Below, piece after piece: positions 38,011 through 47,293 of a stretch of 57,639 nucleotides of DNA (the stretch's first letter is position 1; each line of letters starts with the position of its first letter). Location of the stretch: the NCBI GenBank assembly GCA_948465965.1, contig CAOJYR010000007.1, positions 1 to 57,639 of the forward strand, in the 5' to 3' direction. The position numbers and the translations under genes are program-made. Origin of the DNA: an uncultured Mycoplasmatota bacterium. Lineage in GTDB: Bacteria > Bacillota_I > Bacilli_A > RF39 > UBA660. Below the pieces are notes generated by a model, which did no database searches, had not been told where the DNA came from, and saw only the letters and a program-made list of their open reading frames with translations.

Positions 38011-38601
38011 CTAGTCAATAACCTTTACATATAAATTAATTTGAAAAGTTCTTTTTTCATTACTAACAGTATAAGTATCTGCAAGCCACATTCGAATAGC
38101 AAAATCCTGCACTTCATTTTTCTTTAAAGTACCCCTATAAATTCTTTTAGCACCCGGATCAATAGCAGAAGTCCTTAATTTATTAAAAGTAGTTATTCCA
38201 CTATTAACAGTAGAACCAAGAGATCTATTAGTATTGCTTTCAGTTAAATAAAGTTTTACATAATCAGAAGATATAGAATTCAAATTATTTACCTCTTTTG
38301 CATAGATTTCATAATCTATTTTTTCATAACCAGTCATGCTTGCAGAAACACTAAATTTTAATGAAGCATTTTTTAAATGATTATCACCTATATCTATACT
38401 TTTTCCCAATTCATCTGTAATAGGAGATGAATTATCAATTCTGAGCTTAAGATCATTACTAGAATAAGAAAAGACGACTGTAGCACTTTTATCATTATTT
38501 GAAAAATATATAGATAAACAAAATAAAATTGCACTAATAAACACCACGATTAATGAAACTAAAAATATAAATAATTTACTTCTGTATTTAATACTTTTCA
38601 T
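38011..38601 (-). CDS. TasA/camelysin-like secreted protein B
   Basis: Paralogue of the next gene, 196 residues with a helix at about 10-32. The same landmarks are seen: a short beta start (VVFSYSSNDLKLRIDN), PITDELGKSIDIG, LKFSVSAS, IDYEIYAKE, VKLYLTES and a terminal DFAIRMWLADTYTV with INLYVKV. It has no Cys in the mature part. The two genes are 8 bases apart, so they are made together, and they differ enough to suggest different roles (fibre and anchor or assembly partner). Function is inferred from SipW linkage only. Confidence 0.65.
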   Translation of the reverse strand: MKSIKYRSKLFIFLVSLIVVFISAILFCLSIYFSNNDKSATVVFSYSSNDLKLRIDNSSPITDELGKSIDIGDNHLKNASLKFSVSASMTGYEKIDYEIYAKEVNNLNSISSDYVKLYLTESNTNRSLGSTVNSGITTFNKLRTSAIDPGAKRIYRGTLKKNEVQDFAIRMWLADTYTVSNEKRTFQINLYVKVID

Positions 38602-38659
38602 ATATCTTCCTCTTTATCTTTAATATAGTATATCATCTTTTATTAAATTTTAAAAATAA

Positions 38660-39415
38660 TTATTTCAAACCAAATATATGAATAGCATTATTTGTAGTTA
38701 TTTTACTAACTTCATCTATTGAAATATTTTTTATATCCGCAATTTTTGAAGCAATAATTGGAATATATTTAGAACTATTTTGCATCCCCCTATAAGGAGT
38801 GGGGGTTAAATAAGGACTATCAGTCTCTAAGACAATACTTTCTAAAGATATTTCCTCTACTACTTGATAAAGATTACTATTTTTAAACGTAACAACTCCA
38901 CCAATACCTAAAGCAAACCCCATATCAATATAAGTTAAGGCTGTTTCTAAACTTCCACTAAAACAATGAATCACGCCTCTTACATCATACTTTTTTAATA
39001 TATTAATTGTATCAAAAACTGCATCTCTACTATGTATAACAACAGGCAAATGAAGCCTTTGTGCTATTTCTAATTGTTTTTCAAATAAATCTATTTGTGC
39101 TTCCTTATCCTCTTTACCATAATAATAATCAAGCCCTATTTCTCCAACACCAACAACCTTTTTCTCTCGAACTAATAACTCTTCTAATTTTTTTAAATCA
39201 CTATCGGTAACGCTTTTTACCTCTGACGGATGATAGCCTAATGTTAAATAGATAAAATCATAGTTCGAAGAGATTTCTAACACCTCAGAAATAGAATCAT
39301 GACTACATCCAGACACTACCATCTTAGAAATACCCGCCTTCAAATTCTCTTTTAAAACTAAATCTATATCAGAATAGTCCTCTTTTGATAAATGACAATG
39401 TGTATCAATATACAT
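38660..39415 (-). CDS. tatD: TatD-family metal-dependent deoxyribonuclease
   Basis: TatD (YabD) is a TIM-barrel hydrolase of 251 residues with 3'-5' exonuclease activity in other bacteria. The start MYIDTHCHLSKEDY at 39415 follows a GGAGGGAT at proper distance. Metal ligands: HCH in DTHCHL, Glu in GEIGLDYYY, His in VIHSRDA, HCFSGS and Asp in LETDSPYLTP. In Bacillus yabD follows metS, as here. Identification is certain; the physiological DNA target is not. Confidence 0.95.
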   Translation of the reverse strand: MYIDTHCHLSKEDYSDIDLVLKENLKAGISKMVVSGCSHDSISEVLEISSNYDFIYLTLGYHPSEVKSVTDSDLKKLEELLVREKKVVGVGEIGLDYYYGKEDKEAQIDLFEKQLEIAQRLHLPVVIHSRDAVFDTINILKKYDVRGVIHCFSGSLETALTYIDMGFALGIGGVVTFKNSNLYQVVEEISLESIVLETDSPYLTPTPYRGMQNSSKYIPIIASKIADIKNISIDEVSKITTNNAIHIFGLK

Positions 39416-39443
39416 AAAATCCCTCCAAAATAAAAATACCATA

Positions 39444-39617
39444 TTAATGATATTTTTTCCATCTATAATACTTTATTTCCAAATAACAGAAAATAAAAAA
39501 TAATAAATATATAAAATCTAAAATATTCTTACCTGTATAACTATAAATACCTAAGAATAGAAAAGAAATTATACAAACTACATCAAACCTATACTTCTCT
39601 TTAATTTTACTAAACAT
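39444..39617 (-). CDS. Small two-helix membrane protein, unknown function
   Basis: The start MFSKIKEKYRFD at 39617 has AGGAGAATAA before it, giving 57 residues. Two hydrophobic segments (about 13-27 and 32-48) are joined by a short turn and followed by a basic tail YYRWKKYH. It lies between metG and tatD. No family recognised; the two-helix form with positive ends is common among small bacterial membrane proteins. Confidence 0.6.
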   Translation of the reverse strand: MFSKIKEKYRFDVVCIISFLFLGIYSYTGKNILDFIYLLFFIFCYLEIKYYRWKKYH

Positions 39618-39669
39618 AATTATTCTCCTATCCCTTACAGCAAAATAACTACCCTCTAAATATAACATG

Positions 39670-39702
39670 AAAAAAAGTTTTAGAAAACATTTCCTAAAAC
39701 TT
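39670..39702 (-). terminator. Intrinsic terminator behind metG
   Basis: The 9 bp perfect stem AAGTTTTAG/CTAAAACTT (39675-39683 and 39694-39702) is followed on the minus strand by TTTTTTT. It ends the T-box operon 28 bases after metG. Confidence 0.9.
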
Positions 39703-39729
39703 AAAATAAATATTTACATAAAATTTACA

Positions 39730-41262
39730 TTATTCAGTAAAAACTTTATCCTTATCAATTCTTTGAAATAATATTTCTGGTTGATTAACTTGATAATTAT
39801 TATTATCTAAATAACAAAATTCTTCATTTGAATTATTAATTTGTCTTAAAATCTCTTTAGAAGTATCAGGCATAAACGCCCCCAAGAAAACAGCACAGAC
39901 TCTAATAGATTCTAGTAAATTATAAATAACAGTTTCTAATCGATCCTTTTTCTCCTCATCCTTAGCAAGTACCCATGGAGTAGTCTCATCTATATATTTA
40001 TTACTACATCTTAAAACATCAAAAATTTCACTAATTGCATCACTGATCTGAAGCTTATCCATTTTTTCTGTTATCTTATTATCTAAATTATTAATTTTAT
40101 CAATAAACGCTTTATCTAAAGAATCAGTCTTGTCCTTATTTATGACTTTGCCATCAAAATATTTATTAGCCATTGAAATAGTTCTTTGAACCAAATTACC
40201 TAATATATTAGCAAGTTCACCATTAATTCTTTCAATTAATAATTCATAAGTAATATTCCCATCACTTGAAAAAGGTATTTCATGAAGCAAATAATATCTA
40301 ACAGCATCAACTCCAAATTCATTAACTAAATCATCTGCATAAATAACATTACCACGAGATTTACTCATCTTATCATTATTCATCAATAACCAAGGATGAC
40401 CAAATACCTTCTTAGGCAAGTCAAGACCTAAAGACCATAGAAAACAAGGCCAATAAATTGTATGAAAACGAATAATATCCTTTCCAATCAAATGTAGATC
40501 ACAAGGCCAGTACTTTTTAAATTCACTAGTTTCATTATCTACATCATAACCAATATTAGTAATATAATTTGTAAGAGCATCTAGCCAAACATAAACAACA
40601 TGTTTAGAATCAAAATCAACTGGAATTCCCCATTTTAAAGAAGTACGTGATACACATAAATCCTGAAGTCCTGGCTTAATAAAATTATTTAACATCTCAT
40701 TACGTCTAGCTTCTGGTTCTATAAAATGTGGATGATCTTCTATATATTTTTCTAGCCTTTCTTGATAATTACTAAGTTTAAAGAAATAAGCCTCTTCACT
40801 TTGACAAGAAACCTCTCTTCCACAATCAGGACATTTGCCATCCACAAGTTGGGACTCAGTCCAAAAAGATTCACAAGGGGTACAATAAAGTCCCTTATAT
40901 TCTCCCTTATATATATCACCTTTATCATACATTTTCTTAAAAATATGTTGTACTACCTTCTCATGATTAGGATCAGTAGTTCTTACAAATCGATCATAAC
41001 TTGTATTCATCAAATCCCAGATTCGTTTTATATCAGTTGCAACACCATCTACAAACTCTTTTGGAGTAATACCAGCTTCACGCGATTTCTCCTCTATCTT
41101 AATACCATGTTCGTCAGTACCAGTTTGAAAATAGACATCATACCCCTTTAATCTTTTAAACCTAGCTATAGCATCAGCAAGTACTACCTCATAAGTGTTC
41201 CCTATATGAGGCTTACCCGAAGTATAAGCAATTGCGGTTGAAATATAAAATTTCTCTTTCAT
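39730..41262 (-). CDS. metG: Methionyl-tRNA synthetase
   Basis: Class I synthetase of 510 residues. HIGH-like motif PHIGN in YTSGKPHIGNTYEVV, a zinc knuckle with CTPCES and CPDCGREV, and KMSKS in MNNDKMSKSRGNV. The anticodon-binding helical domain is complete. The C-terminal tRNA-binding (EMAP-like) domain found in Bacillus MetS (about 664 residues) is absent, a shorter form common in other bacteria. It starts right at the end of the NUDIX gene (AAGGAGATG before the ATG) and shares its T-box. Confidence 0.97.
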   Translation of the reverse strand: MKEKFYISTAIAYTSGKPHIGNTYEVVLADAIARFKRLKGYDVYFQTGTDEHGIKIEEKSREAGITPKEFVDGVATDIKRIWDLMNTSYDRFVRTTDPNHEKVVQHIFKKMYDKGDIYKGEYKGLYCTPCESFWTESQLVDGKCPDCGREVSCQSEEAYFFKLSNYQERLEKYIEDHPHFIEPEARRNEMLNNFIKPGLQDLCVSRTSLKWGIPVDFDSKHVVYVWLDALTNYITNIGYDVDNETSEFKKYWPCDLHLIGKDIIRFHTIYWPCFLWSLGLDLPKKVFGHPWLLMNNDKMSKSRGNVIYADDLVNEFGVDAVRYYLLHEIPFSSDGNITYELLIERINGELANILGNLVQRTISMANKYFDGKVINKDKTDSLDKAFIDKINNLDNKITEKMDKLQISDAISEIFDVLRCSNKYIDETTPWVLAKDEEKKDRLETVIYNLLESIRVCAVFLGAFMPDTSKEILRQINNSNEEFCYLDNNNYQVNQPEILFQRIDKDKVFTE

Positions 41263-41715
41263 TTATAACATCTCCTTATCATTATATATTATTTTGTTTT
41301 GATAATTTTTAATTATTTTTAAACTAGGCATACATATATTCTCTGGTAAGTTATTTATTGCAAAAAAACCATAATCTTCAAATTCTTCGGATTTTTTCAA
41401 CCGAAAATCTCCAGAGTAATTATGAGCAATTAATCCAACTGTTGCATAATGTGCATAATCATTAATATCGTTTGATAAGGATATTACCTCTAAATCAGCA
41501 ACAGTAGTAATTAAACCTATCTCATCTTCTAATTTACGAACCCCCGCTTCCTCAAAGGTTTCTCCATATTTGACTTTACCACTCGGTAATGTATAAGTAC
41601 CTTCTAATCGCATATCACTTAATGCTTTGTCCTTATCACTATTTCTTAATAAAAGAAGAATTTCTTTTTTATCGTTAAAAACAACTATACCTACACCTAT
41701 TCCCATTTTATTCAT
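41263..41715 (-). CDS. NUDIX hydrolase
   Basis: A 150-residue NUDIX fold protein. The start MNKMGIGVGIVVFNDKKEILLL is typical. The NUDIX box is imperfect: GKVKYGETFEEAGVRKLEDEIGL has K for E and D for E in the usual RExxEE core, but keeps the second Glu (E of DE) and the G and E spacing. Substrate probably a nucleoside diphosphate derivative, such as an oxidised nucleotide. Its place between the Met T-box and metG is unusual and means that it is induced by low charged tRNA-Met. Confidence 0.85.
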   Translation of the reverse strand: MNKMGIGVGIVVFNDKKEILLLLRNSDKDKALSDMRLEGTYTLPSGKVKYGETFEEAGVRKLEDEIGLITTVADLEVISLSNDINDYAHYATVGLIAHNYSGDFRLKKSEEFEDYGFFAINNLPENICMPSLKIIKNYQNKIIYNDKEML

Positions 41716-41734
41716 AAACTACCTCCAAAATAAA

Positions 41735-41960
41735 AAGTTATTACATTATAAGGACGAAATATTCGCGGTACCACCTTATTTTATAATAACTTATTATTAT
41801 ACACTCAAATAGTTAACGCCTATCTACGATTATACCTACATATCGATACAATAGTTCAGAAGCCATAATTTATAAACATACCCATACTCATTTTCACCAT
41901 CTGAGCTCACTAAAATAGATACACCATCTATAAATCTCTTCATCAAAACATTTCAAATAT
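41735..41960 (-). promoter_or_regulatory. T-box leader, methionine-specific
   Basis: The antiterminator T-box AAGGTGGTACCGCG lies at 41764-41777. A specifier ATG at 41864-41866 sits in an internal loop of stem I between ATTTATA/TATAAAT and GAAG/CTTC helices, followed by G, so it reads methionine. The terminator stem pairs AAGTTATTA with TAATAACTT near 41735-41795 and is followed by U residues. Uncharged tRNA-Met should pair with the T-box and let transcription continue into the NUDIX gene and metG. Confidence 0.93.
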
Positions 41961-41965
41961 GCTTT

Positions 41966-41994
41966 AGTATAACACAAAAGATTTTATTCTTCAA
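41966..41994 (-). promoter_or_regulatory. Promoter of the T-box operon
   Basis: A -35 TTGAAG (41989-41994) lies 17 bp before a -10 TATACT (41966-41971) on the minus strand. It overlaps the end of spoVT and comes just before stem I. Confidence 0.65.
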
Positions 41995-42514
41995 TATGTT
42001 TTCCTAAAAACTGTGATACTACAGAAGACAATTTTTCCTCAATTTGTCCAATATCACTTTTATCCGATAGTACTAATACTAATCCAATCGCATCACCATT
42101 CATAATAATGGGTGAAATAACATAAGACAACTCCTCAACATCAAGATCAATTAACTCAATTTCATGTTTACTATTCTCAATTACTGTTTTCCTATCTCTC
42201 ATAATATTTTCCAAAAATTTAGAAATATTCTTATTTAAATATTTCTTTCTTAAGTTACCAGAACCAGCAATAAACTTATCTCTATCTGTAATAAAAACAT
42301 TTTTTTGAATTACACCATTTATAATATCAACCATTTGCTTAGAAACCTCATCCATATCTGTCATTTTAGAAAATTTCTTTAAAGCTATCATCTCGCGATC
42401 TACAAAAATTTCTAGTGACTCCCCATCTCTAATTCTAAGAGTACGGCGAATTTCTTTCGGAATAACAATTCTTCCTAAGTCATCTACTCTTCTAACTACA
42501 CCTGTTGATTTCAT
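41984..42514 (-). CDS. spoVT: Stage V sporulation protein T (SpoVT)
   Basis: SpoVT is a DNA-binding regulator active in the forespore. The start MKSTGVVRRVDDLGRIVIPK at 42514 has GTGAGGAAT before it and aligns with Bacillus SpoVT. The N-terminal AbrB fold (KEIRRTLRIRDGESLEIFVD) is followed by a GAF-like domain (about 60-175). 176 residues, Bacillus 178. In Bacillus spoVT lies just after mfd as here. Its presence with yabG and bofA supports full sporulation. Confidence 0.95.
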   Translation of the reverse strand: MKSTGVVRRVDDLGRIVIPKEIRRTLRIRDGESLEIFVDREMIALKKFSKMTDMDEVSKQMVDIINGVIQKNVFITDRDKFIAGSGNLRKKYLNKNISKFLENIMRDRKTVIENSKHEIELIDLDVEELSYVISPIIMNGDAIGLVLVLSDKSDIGQIEEKLSSVVSQFLGKHIEE

Positions 42515-42652
42515 ATAATTATTCCTCACTTTCCCATACTTTTATTTTCTCTGTTTTAATGCAATTTATACCTAGTTTTTCCTTTATTTATATTATAAAC
42601 AATATTCCCTTTTTTTCCCTTGGTAAATATTTCCATATAGTAGTTTACAAAC

Positions 42653-42679
42653 AAAAAAAAGAACATTTAAAAAATGCTC
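42653..42679 (-). terminator. Intrinsic terminator behind the unknown gene after mfd
   Basis: On the minus strand GAGCATTT-TTT-AAATGTTC forms an 8 bp stem with one G-U pair (42661-42668 and 42672-42679) and is followed by eight T. Confidence 0.85.
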
Positions 42680-42690
42680 CTTCCAACTAT

Positions 42691-43353
42691 TTATTTTTTA
42701 TCTTCTTTTAAAAGATAAGAATTCATTTTTGTAAACAAATACCTTTCACCCTGTTCCTTAACACCATTTATTAAAGTAGTATCCTTAACTAAGACTTTAA
42801 AATCAACACTTTCAACTAATTGTCTAATATAAGTACGAGTCAAAAATTTAGTAATATCTGTAACAACTTTCTCCCTCTTCTCATCATCAACATCTTTTGT
42901 AAATATCGAATTTACATTATTTACAATTTTTTTTGTTATAGAAACGTTGACAGACTCTTTTATCTTCTTTCTCATCCCTCTATTTAAAATAGTAAAATCT
43001 TTTTTATTAAATTTAATAATATCAGTATCCTTAACTGGACTAAAAGAATCAACTATCCTACTTAATTCCTCTATACGCTCGTTTTTCAACTCCGATAATA
43101 AAGAAATGATATCTTTTCTATATTCTTCAATTAATTTATCCAACTCTTCTGTATTAAGAATGATTTTCTGCCTCTTGGCCAAATCTAAAAACTTACATTT
43201 AATAACATCCATAGAGTCAAGTGGAGGTTTCTTTAAAAGAGACATTATATCTTCATCTACTAAAATAGTAGAATTATTTTTTAAAGTTTCATAAACAGCA
43301 TTTTTATAATTTTCTAAATGCTGACGCTTAAAATCCTCTAATGTATCTTGCAT
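42691..43353 (-). CDS. Hypothetical protein in the mfd-spoVT position
   Basis: A 220-residue protein starting MQDTLEDFKRQHLENYKNAV, with AGGAGG nine bases before the ATG. The chain is rich in Lys, Asp and Ile and looks helical, with no membrane helix or recognised motif. The pattern of charged heptads in the middle suggests an alpha-helical bundle. It lies between mfd and spoVT. I do not recognise the family and do not assign a role. Confidence 0.6.
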   Translation of the reverse strand: MQDTLEDFKRQHLENYKNAVYETLKNNSTILVDEDIMSLLKKPPLDSMDVIKCKFLDLAKRQKIILNTEELDKLIEEYRKDIISLLSELKNERIEELSRIVDSFSPVKDTDIIKFNKKDFTILNRGMRKKIKESVNVSITKKIVNNVNSIFTKDVDDEKREKVVTDITKFLTRTYIRQLVESVDFKVLVKDTTLINGVKEQGERYLFTKMNSYLLKEDKK

Positions 43354-43402
43354 AATCATATACCTCCTAGCATTGTAAGTTTAACAATCATTAAATATTA
43401 AG

Positions 43403-46400
43403 TCAAGGAAGTTTAAAAAATTTCTCACATATTTTATCCAATAATGCAACTAAGTAATAGATTGGATGCTTTTCTAATTTTATAATATCTAAAATAATAA
43501 TTAAATTACTTCCTCTACTTGTAAACCTAAACATGTTAGAAATTTGAAATGCCAAAACGAATACATCATCAACTTCCATTCTTTTAACAACTTCTTCTGG
43601 AAAAACCATTTCAATTGAATTCTTAGTTTGTCTAACATGTCTAATTTTTAATTTATCCGCTAATTTTTCGAACCATTCTTCATACATATAAATAATAAGA
43701 TCCTCACTTAATTTCCCAAAACGATCTTCCAATTCCCCTTTTACTAAATTAAGTTTTTCATAAGAATCTATTTCATTAATTTTTCTATGAATCTCAATTT
43801 TTAATTCATCCTCTTTTACATAACTATCATCAATATGTGTATTAACATTAATTAATGGTTGAATATCTTCCTTATCTTCATTAGAAACAAAATTTCCCTT
43901 TTTCTTTTCAACCTCTTCGTTTAAAAGTTTTAAATACAAATCAATCCCAACAGAATCAATAAATCCTGCTTGTTCACTACCTAAAATATCACCAGCCCCA
44001 CGAATAGATAAATCACGAGTTGCGATAGAAAATCCACTACCAAGAGCAGTAAATTCTTTAATAACATTAAGTCTTTTAACCGCAGTTTCAGTAAGTACCT
44101 TAGATTTATTATACATAAGATAAGCATAAGCAAACTTATCACTTCTTCCAACACGACCTCTAATCTGATACAATTGACTAAGTCCAAATCGATCCGCATC
44201 CATTATAATAAGTGTATTAACATTAGGTATATCTATACCCGTTTCAATAATAGTTGTACATACTAAAACATCATATTCATAATTTACAAAATCAATAATT
44301 CTATTTTCCAACTCATTCTTATTCATTTGACCATGAGCACTAATAACCCTAGCATCAGGAGCTAAATTCTTAATTCTACTAACTTCTTCATCAATGGACT
44401 GAACCCTATTATATAAAATAAACACCTGTCCACCACGAGATAACTCCTTATAAATAGCATCTTTTATAATCTGTTTATTTTCCTCCACTACATAAGTTTG
44501 AACAGGATATCGATTAACAGGAGGTGTTTCTATTAAAGATAAGCTTCTAATACCAACCAAAGACATTTGAAGTGTTCTAGGAATTGGTGTTGCGGTTAAC
44601 GTTAAAACGTCTACATTTGTTTTATAACTCTTAATCTTCTCTTTATGTTTAACACCAAAGCGTTGTTCTTCATCAATAACTAATAAGCCTAAATTCTTTG
44701 GCATAATATCATCACTCAATAATCTATGCGTACCAAAAACCAAATCAATTGTACCATTTCTTAACCCTTCTAAGATTCGCTTTACCTCTTTCGCAGAAGT
44801 AAAACGATTTAGTAAAGCAATCGATACAGGAAAATCTTTAAACCTTACCATAGCGTTTTTATAATGTTGATCAGAAAGAATAGTAGTAGGACATAAAAAT
44901 AATACTTGCTTCGAATCTAAAATCGCTTTAAATGTTGCAACAAAAGCTACTTCTGTTTTACCAAAACCTACATCTCCACACAATAACCTATCCATTGGAA
45001 CAGGTCTTTCCATATCTTCTTTTATTTGGCTAATTGCCCTTATTTGATCTTTAGTAAGTTCATAAGGAAATTCCCTTTCAAAGTCTATAAGCATAGCATC
45101 ATCAGGAGAAAAAGCAAACCCACTACGTGACTCCCTTTCTGCATATAAAGCTAATAATTTATCAGCCATATCATTAACTTTATTTTTAACACGAGACTTA
45201 GTCTTCGCCCATTCAGTACCACCTAATTTATTAATTTTAGGACTAACACCCTCCTTACCTGAATATTTACTCAGTAAATCAATTTTTTCAACAGGGATAT
45301 AAAGCTTGTCCTTCCCTTGATAAAACACCTCAATGTAATCTTTAACAATACCAGACATCGTTAAAGTCTTAATACCGTTATATACACCTATACCATGAAT
45401 ATTATGAACTACATAATCTCCTACCTCTAACTTATTAATATCATTTATACTAACGGCGTATTTATATTTTGTATTATATTTTTTCTTAGCTTCTTTAATT
45501 AAAAACAATTCATTACTAGATAAAAATACATAATCATCATAAATAAATCCCTGATTAATACTACCCTCAACTATATTAACTTCATTTGGATAAATTGTAT
45601 CAATATCAGTTTCCCTAACTTTCATATTTAATACTTTAAATATACTTCTAATTTGATATTTTTTTAAACATATAATAACCGTTTTACCCTTAGAAATACT
45701 ATCACGAATAAAACCATTAATACTATCGCTATTCTCATTAAAATTATTAATTGTACGAACACCAAAATCAACTACATTTTTATTAGCTATATTATTAATA
45801 TTCATATAATGAATAACATTTGAAACAGCAACAGAATCAAGTGAGAACATATAATTACCTTTATAATCAGTATCTTTAGTTTCTCTATAAGTAACAATCT
45901 CTTCTAAAATATCACAATAACTAGTTTTTAATTGCTCATAATCCTTAAAGACGATAAAAGCATCATCAAGATAGTTATAAATACTTTCTACCTTTTCATA
46001 ATCACTTAAATATTTCTGCCTACCAAATTGCTCTTCTTCTACATCTTTTGTGGATAAAAATTCTGAACAAGGCTTAATTCTTATTTTCTTTAATGACTTT
46101 AATGATTTTTGAGTATTAGGATCAAAATATCGAATAGAATCAATCTCATCTCCAAAAAACTCTATTCGAACAGGATTATCCTCATCTATGGGGAAAACAT
46201 CAATTACAAAACCACGAACTCCAACCTCACCAGTTTTATTAACAATAGTATCCCGGATATAACCACTACAAATAAGTTTTTCCACTAATTTCTGTGGATT
46301 AAATTCACACCCCACTTCTAAATCCACAAAAAACTGTTGATAATTTCTTTTAGAAGGTAAATATCTTAAATATCCCATCAAATTAGTAACAACAATTACT

Positions 46401-46702
46401 GCATCACCCAAAAGTATTCTATTTATTGTCTCAAGTCTTGTAAATTCTAAGTCAGGACTAATTGCTAAAGCCTCACTTGTTAAAAAATCATCCATCGGAA
46501 AAAGGAACGCTTTATCTGTATAATTTTCTAATGAAGAAAACAGCTTATTTGCCTCATACAAAGAATTAACTACAACCAAAATGCTTTTATTCTTTTGAAC
46601 AAGTAAATTATTTAAGTAAACAGCAAAAAACTCATCGGTAATACCAGTAATACCCATGTTATCTTTTATATCTATTTTAATTAGCTTGTCAAAAACACTC
46701 AT
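43403..46702 (-). CDS. mfd: Transcription-repair coupling factor Mfd
   Basis: Mfd removes RNA polymerase stalled at DNA damage and recruits UvrA. The 1099 residues show the UvrB-homology start, the RNA polymerase-interacting domain (DYVVHNIHGIGVYNGIKTL), the RecG-like helicase with GDVGFGKT (Walker A) and DEEQRFG (DEXX box), motif VI (QIRGRVGRS) and the TRG motif region (IETGIDIPN). AGGTGAT precedes the start. It follows pth as in Bacillus, where the sporulation gene fin is inserted; fin is absent here. Confidence 0.97.
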   Translation of the reverse strand: MSVFDKLIKIDIKDNMGITGITDEFFAVYLNNLLVQKNKSILVVVNSLYEANKLFSSLENYTDKAFLFPMDDFLTSEALAISPDLEFTRLETINRILLGDAVIVVTNLMGYLRYLPSKRNYQQFFVDLEVGCEFNPQKLVEKLICSGYIRDTIVNKTGEVGVRGFVIDVFPIDEDNPVRIEFFGDEIDSIRYFDPNTQKSLKSLKKIRIKPCSEFLSTKDVEEEQFGRQKYLSDYEKVESIYNYLDDAFIVFKDYEQLKTSYCDILEEIVTYRETKDTDYKGNYMFSLDSVAVSNVIHYMNINNIANKNVVDFGVRTINNFNENSDSINGFIRDSISKGKTVIICLKKYQIRSIFKVLNMKVRETDIDTIYPNEVNIVEGSINQGFIYDDYVFLSSNELFLIKEAKKKYNTKYKYAVSINDINKLEVGDYVVHNIHGIGVYNGIKTLTMSGIVKDYIEVFYQGKDKLYIPVEKIDLLSKYSGKEGVSPKINKLGGTEWAKTKSRVKNKVNDMADKLLALYAERESRSGFAFSPDDAMLIDFEREFPYELTKDQIRAISQIKEDMERPVPMDRLLCGDVGFGKTEVAFVATFKAILDSKQVLFLCPTTILSDQHYKNAMVRFKDFPVSIALLNRFTSAKEVKRILEGLRNGTIDLVFGTHRLLSDDIMPKNLGLLVIDEEQRFGVKHKEKIKSYKTNVDVLTLTATPIPRTLQMSLVGIRSLSLIETPPVNRYPVQTYVVEENKQIIKDAIYKELSRGGQVFILYNRVQSIDEEVSRIKNLAPDARVISAHGQMNKNELENRIIDFVNYEYDVLVCTTIIETGIDIPNVNTLIIMDADRFGLSQLYQIRGRVGRSDKFAYAYLMYNKSKVLTETAVKRLNVIKEFTALGSGFSIATRDLSIRGAGDILGSEQAGFIDSVGIDLYLKLLNEEVEKKKGNFVSNEDKEDIQPLINVNTHIDDSYVKEDELKIEIHRKINEIDSYEKLNLVKGELEDRFGKLSEDLIIYMYEEWFEKLADKLKIRHVRQTKNSIEMVFPEEVVKRMEVDDVFVLAFQISNMFRFTSRGSNLIIILDIIKLEKHPIYYLVALLDKICEKFFKLP

Positions 46703-46706
46703 ATGA

Positions 46707-47279
46707 TCACCTATTTTTATGATTATATTTATTCATAAGGAAAGAAAAATCTTGTTTGATATAATCATCAAGTACATCTTTTAATAAATCAAATAACTCC
46801 TTATATTGATCCATATCACTCTTAGAAAATTTACCTAAAACATAATCTTTAGTATCTACACCTTTATTGTTGGAAATACCAATTTTTAATCTTTTATAAT
46901 TTTGAGTTCCTAAACTTTGCTCTATATCCTTTAGGCCATTATGTCCACCACTAGAACCCCTATCCTTTAGTTTAAAGTTCCCCATATTCAAATCTAAATC
47001 ATCAGAAATAATAAGTATATCATCTAAATTTATCTTAAAAAAATCAACAAACCTTCTAACAACGCCGCCAGATAAATTCATATAAGACTGTGGTTTTAAA
47101 AATATAACCCTCTCACTAGCAAGATTAGTTTGAATATATAATCCATTAAATTTACTCTTCCAAAGATTACTACTAATTCCCTTATATTGAATATAATTAT
47201 CAATCATAAAAAATCCTATATTGTGACGTGTGTTTTCATATTCACGTCCTGGATTACCAAGACCAACTATTAATTTCAT
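46707..47279 (-). CDS. pth: Peptidyl-tRNA hydrolase
   Basis: Pth cuts peptidyl-tRNA released from stalled ribosomes. The start MKLIVGLGNPGREYENTRHN carries the catalytic Asn10 and His20. Asp is in ISDDLDLNMGNFKL and the block GSSGGHNGLKDI is intact. 190 residues. It ends four bases before mfd, with which it is coupled. Confidence 0.97.
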   Translation of the reverse strand: MKLIVGLGNPGREYENTRHNIGFFMIDNYIQYKGISSNLWKSKFNGLYIQTNLASERVIFLKPQSYMNLSGGVVRRFVDFFKINLDDILIISDDLDLNMGNFKLKDRGSSGGHNGLKDIEQSLGTQNYKRLKIGISNNKGVDTKDYVLGKFSKSDMDQYKELFDLLKDVLDDYIKQDFSFLMNKYNHKNR

Positions 47280-47293
47280 ATAATCACCTCAAC

